Part shown: positions 5,264 to 8,181 of the stretch, in pieces
Numbering within the stretch: position 1 is the stretch's first letter
Layout: the number at the start of each line of letters is the position of its first letter
DNA from: Gammaproteobacteria bacterium
Lineage (GTDB): Bacteria > Pseudomonadota > Gammaproteobacteria > Xanthomonadales > Xanthomonadaceae
Length of the DNA stretch: 8,181 nt
Reading direction: 5' to 3'
Assembly: GCA_025360985.1 (NCBI GenBank)
Contig: JANYBA010000114.1
Location: 1-8,181 of the forward strand
Translations under genes and position numbers: made by a program
Notes under the pieces: model-generated
Databases searched by the model: none
Told to the model about the DNA's origin: nothing
What the model saw: only the letters and a program-made list of their open reading frames with translations

Positions 5264-6595
5264 ATGAAACCAATCCCGAACAGCCCACCGTTCGAAGACC
5301 TGTTCCGTCTGCCCCAGGACCGTTTTGCAATGGTTGTCCAGGCGGCGCAACGCATGGCGGACGACGACTACCTGCATTGGGAAAAACTGCGCCAACTTCC
5401 GGCTCCAGCAGGCCTGACTTCGAAGGAATGGTGGCTGGCGCTGAAGTTCAAGCGCGCCGGCAGCCGAATCGCATTCCCAGTCCTGCTTGCCACCAATGGC
5501 CAGGCGTTGTCGGTGACCCGGCATGCGCGACTGGACTCGGGCATGGCGCGCATGGATCGACTCCTGGCCGGGCGCGTGGCAATGCCCGAGGCGGCGCGCA
5601 ATGAGGCGACCAAGGATCAGTTCATCGCCAGCTCCCTGATGGAGGAAGCGATCCACTCCAGCCTGTTCGAAGGCGCGGTCAGCACCCGCGAAGTGGCGAA
5701 GGACATGCTGCGTTCGCAACGTGCCCCGGTCAATCGCGACGAGCGAATGATCCTGAACAATTACCAGGCGATGTACCGATTGCGGGAAATGGCGAAGGCG
5801 CCGCTATCGCTGGCCGCCGTGTTGGAACTACATCGAATCCTCACTGACGGAACCCTCGACAAGCCCGGGGAAGCCGGCCGATTGCAGCATCCGGGCGATC
5901 AACGCGTGAACATCGTGGATGACCGACTGCACCGGATTGTCTTCACGCCACCGCCGGCCGAGCAATTGCCGGAACGCATGGCGCGTCTGGTGGAATTCGC
6001 CAATGCCGACGACACTGTCGACGGGCAGTATGTGCACCCGGTGCTGCGCTCGATCCTGCTCCATTTCCAGCTCGCTTATGACCATCCGTTCTACGACGGC
6101 AATGGCCGTACCGCGCGTGCCCTGTTCTATTGGTCGATGCTGCGGCGTGGCTACTGGCTCGCGGAATTCTTCTCGATTTCCCGGCCGTTGTATCGGCAGC
6201 GGCAACCGTACGAGCTCGCCTATCAACAGGTGGAAAGCGACCAACAGGACGGGACCTACTTCGTATTGCAGCAGCTGGACGTGCTGGATCGCGCCGTCGA
6301 TGAACTATTCGCCTACGTCGAGCGCAAGAGCAAGGCGCAAAGGTTGTTGCGGATGCGGCTGCAGGGAAGGGACGACCTGAACCACCGGCAGCTGGCGCTG
6401 CTCGACCACGCCTTGCGCAATCCGGATGCGATCTACACCCACGACTCCCACGCCAACTCACACCGGATGTCGATCGTGACGGCGCGGGCCGATCTGCTTG
6501 CCCTGGTCAGACGCGGCTGGTTGAAGAAATCGAGATCCGGCAAGCGCCTGGTCTATCAGCCGGTGAAGGATCTGGAGTTGAGGCTGATCGGATAA
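5264..6595 (+). CDS. Second Fic domain protein with N-terminal extension, inhibitory motif and C-terminal winged helix
   Basis: 443 residues from ATG 5264. An in-frame TTG at 5228 would add twelve Phe/Lys-rich residues read through the operator-like palindrome, so the ATG is preferred, though its ribosome binding site is poor. Residues 1-110 form an N-terminal domain typical of longer Fic proteins. The inhibitory helix is HSSLFEGAVS (131-140), (S/T)xxxE(G/N) with S132 and E136-G137. The flap is HRIVFTPPPAEQL (223-235). The catalytic loop HPFYDGNGRTAR (274-285) is complete, with catalytic His274. The C-terminal part (371-443), with HANSHRMSIVTARADLLALV and RRGWLKKSRSGKRLVYQPV, looks like a winged helix. 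By family it should AMP-modify a protein target under autoinhibition. It shares architecture with the gene upstream but little sequence outside the motifs, so the two are not a recent duplication. Confidence 0.92.
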   Translation: MKPIPNSPPFEDLFRLPQDRFAMVVQAAQRMADDDYLHWEKLRQLPAPAGLTSKEWWLALKFKRAGSRIAFPVLLATNGQALSVTRHARLDSGMARMDRLLAGRVAMPEAARNEATKDQFIASSLMEEAIHSSLFEGAVSTREVAKDMLRSQRAPVNRDERMILNNYQAMYRLREMAKAPLSLAAVLELHRILTDGTLDKPGEAGRLQHPGDQRVNIVDDRLHRIVFTPPPAEQLPERMARLVEFANADDTVDGQYVHPVLRSILLHFQLAYDHPFYDGNGRTARALFYWSMLRRGYWLAEFFSISRPLYRQRQPYELAYQQVESDQQDGTYFVLQQLDVLDRAVDELFAYVERKSKAQRLLRMRLQGRDDLNHRQLALLDHALRNPDAIYTHDSHANSHRMSIVTARADLLALVRRGWLKKSRSGKRLVYQPVKDLELRLIG

Positions 6596-6846
6596 GGGTC
6601 AGCCCCAGGGCGATCGAATGATTGCGACGGCATGGCCAACCTCAGTCGTCTGGCAGCCACGGGACGGCGCGTGGCAGATCACGCGGGTGTTGAGTTATGG
6701 GCATCGGGCGAGGGAGTGAATTGCGACCGACAAGACAATTTCTCGAGCAACTTGGGTCGTATTCAGACTACGGGCATAAACAAAAGAAGCAATCAGCGCA
6801 GTCCTGACCATGAGCCGATGGCACTCCTGCGTGAGTTGCAGGTCCG
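6596..6846. other. Gene-poor junction between the fic pair and the AIPR gene
   Basis: 251 bp between convergent genes. A 72-codon + strand frame starts at 6632, but it has no ribosome binding site, shows mixed third-position use, has no recognisable domain and runs into the AIPR stop codon, so I do not call it. No T-tailed hairpin terminator for either flanking gene is evident. Base composition shifts here from the GC-rich fic genes to the less GC-rich AIPR gene, so this may be the border of an acquired segment. Confidence 0.4.
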
Positions 6847-8181
6847 TTAAGCCTGCCTCACGCGTTCGAGAAGACTAAGTGCGTGCTTGCACTGGAGCTC
6901 GCTTGGGATCCTTGACGGCATCGAGGCGCAAACTTGCAAGATCTGCTGGTCCTTTGGTGAAAGTCTTCCCTCCGTTACGCCCTGAGCAAGAAAATCGCGC
7001 CAGAAGCCGGCCCCAAGCCTCACAGCTTCTGACTGGGCAGAAATTCCGTCATCCTCGCGCTTCTTCCGGCGCTCATCACGTTCGCTTGCTCTCGCTGTCT
7101 CAACGAGCATCCGGCAGCTCTCGAAACTCTCGCCATAGTCGAGTGTCCGGCCCTGCAATGCATTCCAGCATGCCTGTTGCTTCGCCCACTCGGACATGTT
7201 GCGCATGCCTGATACGGGGTGGGTTATTACATCCTGAGCGGCGGCAGCGGCGAGGAGGAGCGCGTGAACCAACGCTTCTGGAACAATCTGTTTCCTTGAA
7301 ATTGTATCAAGGTCGAGCACCTCGTTCTCTCTCGTCGCATCGTGAAATACTTTTGCCATGGCGTACGTCACGATGTTGGCCCGATAGCCGCCCTGATACC
7401 ACGGCTGCTTCGGTACCTCGGTTTCAAGTCTGCGGAAAATAATGGCCTTGGAGATAAGGCGACGGAACCAGAGCTCGTCATACCGATCCTCGTTCTTCGA
7501 CCAGGCCTCACCTATTTCCTTCGCGAAATCGGCAAAGTTCTTCTGCGCACCGCGGGAGACAATATGCGGTCTTGCGGTGGCAGAGTATTCAAACTTCGCG
7601 AGGTCGGTCTTGCTGAATAGCTGCGCCTTCGGGAACTCGAGGTCAAACTTCTTCTGCTGCGCAGGCGTCAATCGGATACGCGCATTGAGGAACTGTCCGC
7701 GGGAGCGCTCGTAGAACCACTTGCTGTCGTGGCGCGTGCCTTCGCGTGCCGGGAAGATGACGTGGCGAGAAAACTGCTCGATACGAATGTGGAACGGATG
7801 GTTGGAGAAGAAGTCAGCTGCGTTTACCTTGTTTTGGGTGTTCGCATACTCGGAGATCCTCGGCACAATGTCCTCAGAGCGATCTGCCGGGACGACCGTC
7901 AGTTTCATCTGCACGAAAACCCGGGGAAGCTGCTCCCTTGCGGATTTCAAGGCCGCGTGGATTGACCCGGTTGTCTGTGCGCCATTGACGATCTGCAGAT
8001 TACTCACCGAAGAAACCGCGAGACCTTCTGCGGTGTGGCCACACACGACCTCGTCGGCTGTAGCGGATAGTCCATTGTTGTAGGGGAAGAACAGATCAGG
8101 TTCATCTTTGATGGTTTTCTGGATGCCCTTGTTCGTCTTGGCCCTAGCCTGTAAAAATGACCGGACATTTGCCTCGAGGAG
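6847..8181 (-). CDS. AIPR-family abortive phage infection protein, 5' end outside the window (partial)
   Basis: 444 residues are visible, ending at TAA 6849-6847; the frame stays open through 8181. A GTG at 8046 is an internal Val, because family sequence continues upstream of it: NVRSFLQARAKTNKGIQKT (near 8168-8112) and DLFFPYNNGLSATADEVV. Then follow NLQIVNGAQTTGSI and ISEYANTQNKVNAADFFSNH. These are hallmark blocks of the AIPR domain (Pfam PF10592). The C-terminal part is rich in charged helices and ends ALSLLERVRQA, apparently intact. Founding members act in abortive infection against phages, and AIPR genes occur in defence operons such as MZA (MutL, Z1 helicase, DUF, AIPR), where they may be the last gene; this one is last on its strand here. 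The molecular activity is not settled. GC content and third positions are visibly lower than in the fic genes, suggesting transfer. Perhaps 150-250 N-terminal residues are missing. Confidence 0.88.
   Translation of the reverse strand, partial: LLEANVRSFLQARAKTNKGIQKTIKDEPDLFFPYNNGLSATADEVVCGHTAEGLAVSSVSNLQIVNGAQTTGSIHAALKSAREQLPRVFVQMKLTVVPADRSEDIVPRISEYANTQNKVNAADFFSNHPFHIRIEQFSRHVIFPAREGTRHDSKWFYERSRGQFLNARIRLTPAQQKKFDLEFPKAQLFSKTDLAKFEYSATARPHIVSRGAQKNFADFAKEIGEAWSKNEDRYDELWFRRLISKAIIFRRLETEVPKQPWYQGGYRANIVTYAMAKVFHDATRENEVLDLDTISRKQIVPEALVHALLLAAAAAQDVITHPVSGMRNMSEWAKQQACWNALQGRTLDYGESFESCRMLVETARASERDERRKKREDDGISAQSEAVRLGAGFWRDFLAQGVTEGRLSPKDQQILQVCASMPSRIPSELQCKHALSLLERVRQA

Noticed and set aside
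6582..6604. 6-bp inverted repeat GGCTGA/TCAGCC over the stop of the second fic gene
   Set aside because: Short stem, 11-nt loop and no T-tract, so it is not a credible terminator.
6690..6696. GTTGAGT, matching the integron attC core GTTRRRY
   Set aside because: No matching RYYYAAC partner at a suitable distance and no integrase; a seven-base degenerate match is expected by chance.
6632..6850. 72-codon + strand frame
   Set aside because: No ribosome binding site, mixed third positions, no domain, and it overlaps the AIPR stop codon. It could be a relic, but nothing supports a gene.

Overview
The window is GC-rich DNA with strong G/C third-position bias, typical of a gammaproteobacterium. Gene style (PepSY protein with an Ala-rich stalk, a secreted D-aminoacylase-like protein with a lysed metal motif, large intergenic hairpins) suggests the Xanthomonadales/Lysobacterales, but this assignment is an inference from style alone.

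Left part (1-2136, + strand): the 3' end of a GcvT/dimethylglycine-dehydrogenase-like protein is followed 31 bp later by a complete secreted amidohydrolase of the N-acyl-D-amino-acid deacylase family. Together they look like an amino-acid or methylamine catabolic unit.

Middle (2137-3677, - strand): a large bidirectional hairpin closes the left unit. Next comes a start-less 3' remnant of a small Asp/His/Arg-rich protein, which has no annotated start and is easily missed. A textbook intrinsic terminator follows, then a PepSY-domain periplasmic protein and a cytosolic von Willebrand factor A protein that starts at TTG.

Right-centre (3678-6595, + strand): two complete, divergent Fic-domain proteins lie in tandem. 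Both keep the full catalytic motif and an N-terminal inhibitory helix motif, and both end in a winged-helix-like domain. Each has its own AT-rich upstream region with an 8-bp inverted repeat, which suggests separate, possibly autoregulated promoters.

Right edge (6596-8181): a 251-bp stretch without a convincing gene separates the Fic pair from the C-terminal two thirds or so of an AIPR (abortive phage infection) family protein on the - strand. This gene enters from beyond the right edge and is visibly less GC-rich than its neighbours. It is the strongest sign that the window touches a defence or accessory island, whose other genes would lie to the right, outside the window.

No tRNA, rRNA, CRISPR array, insertion sequence or integrase was found.
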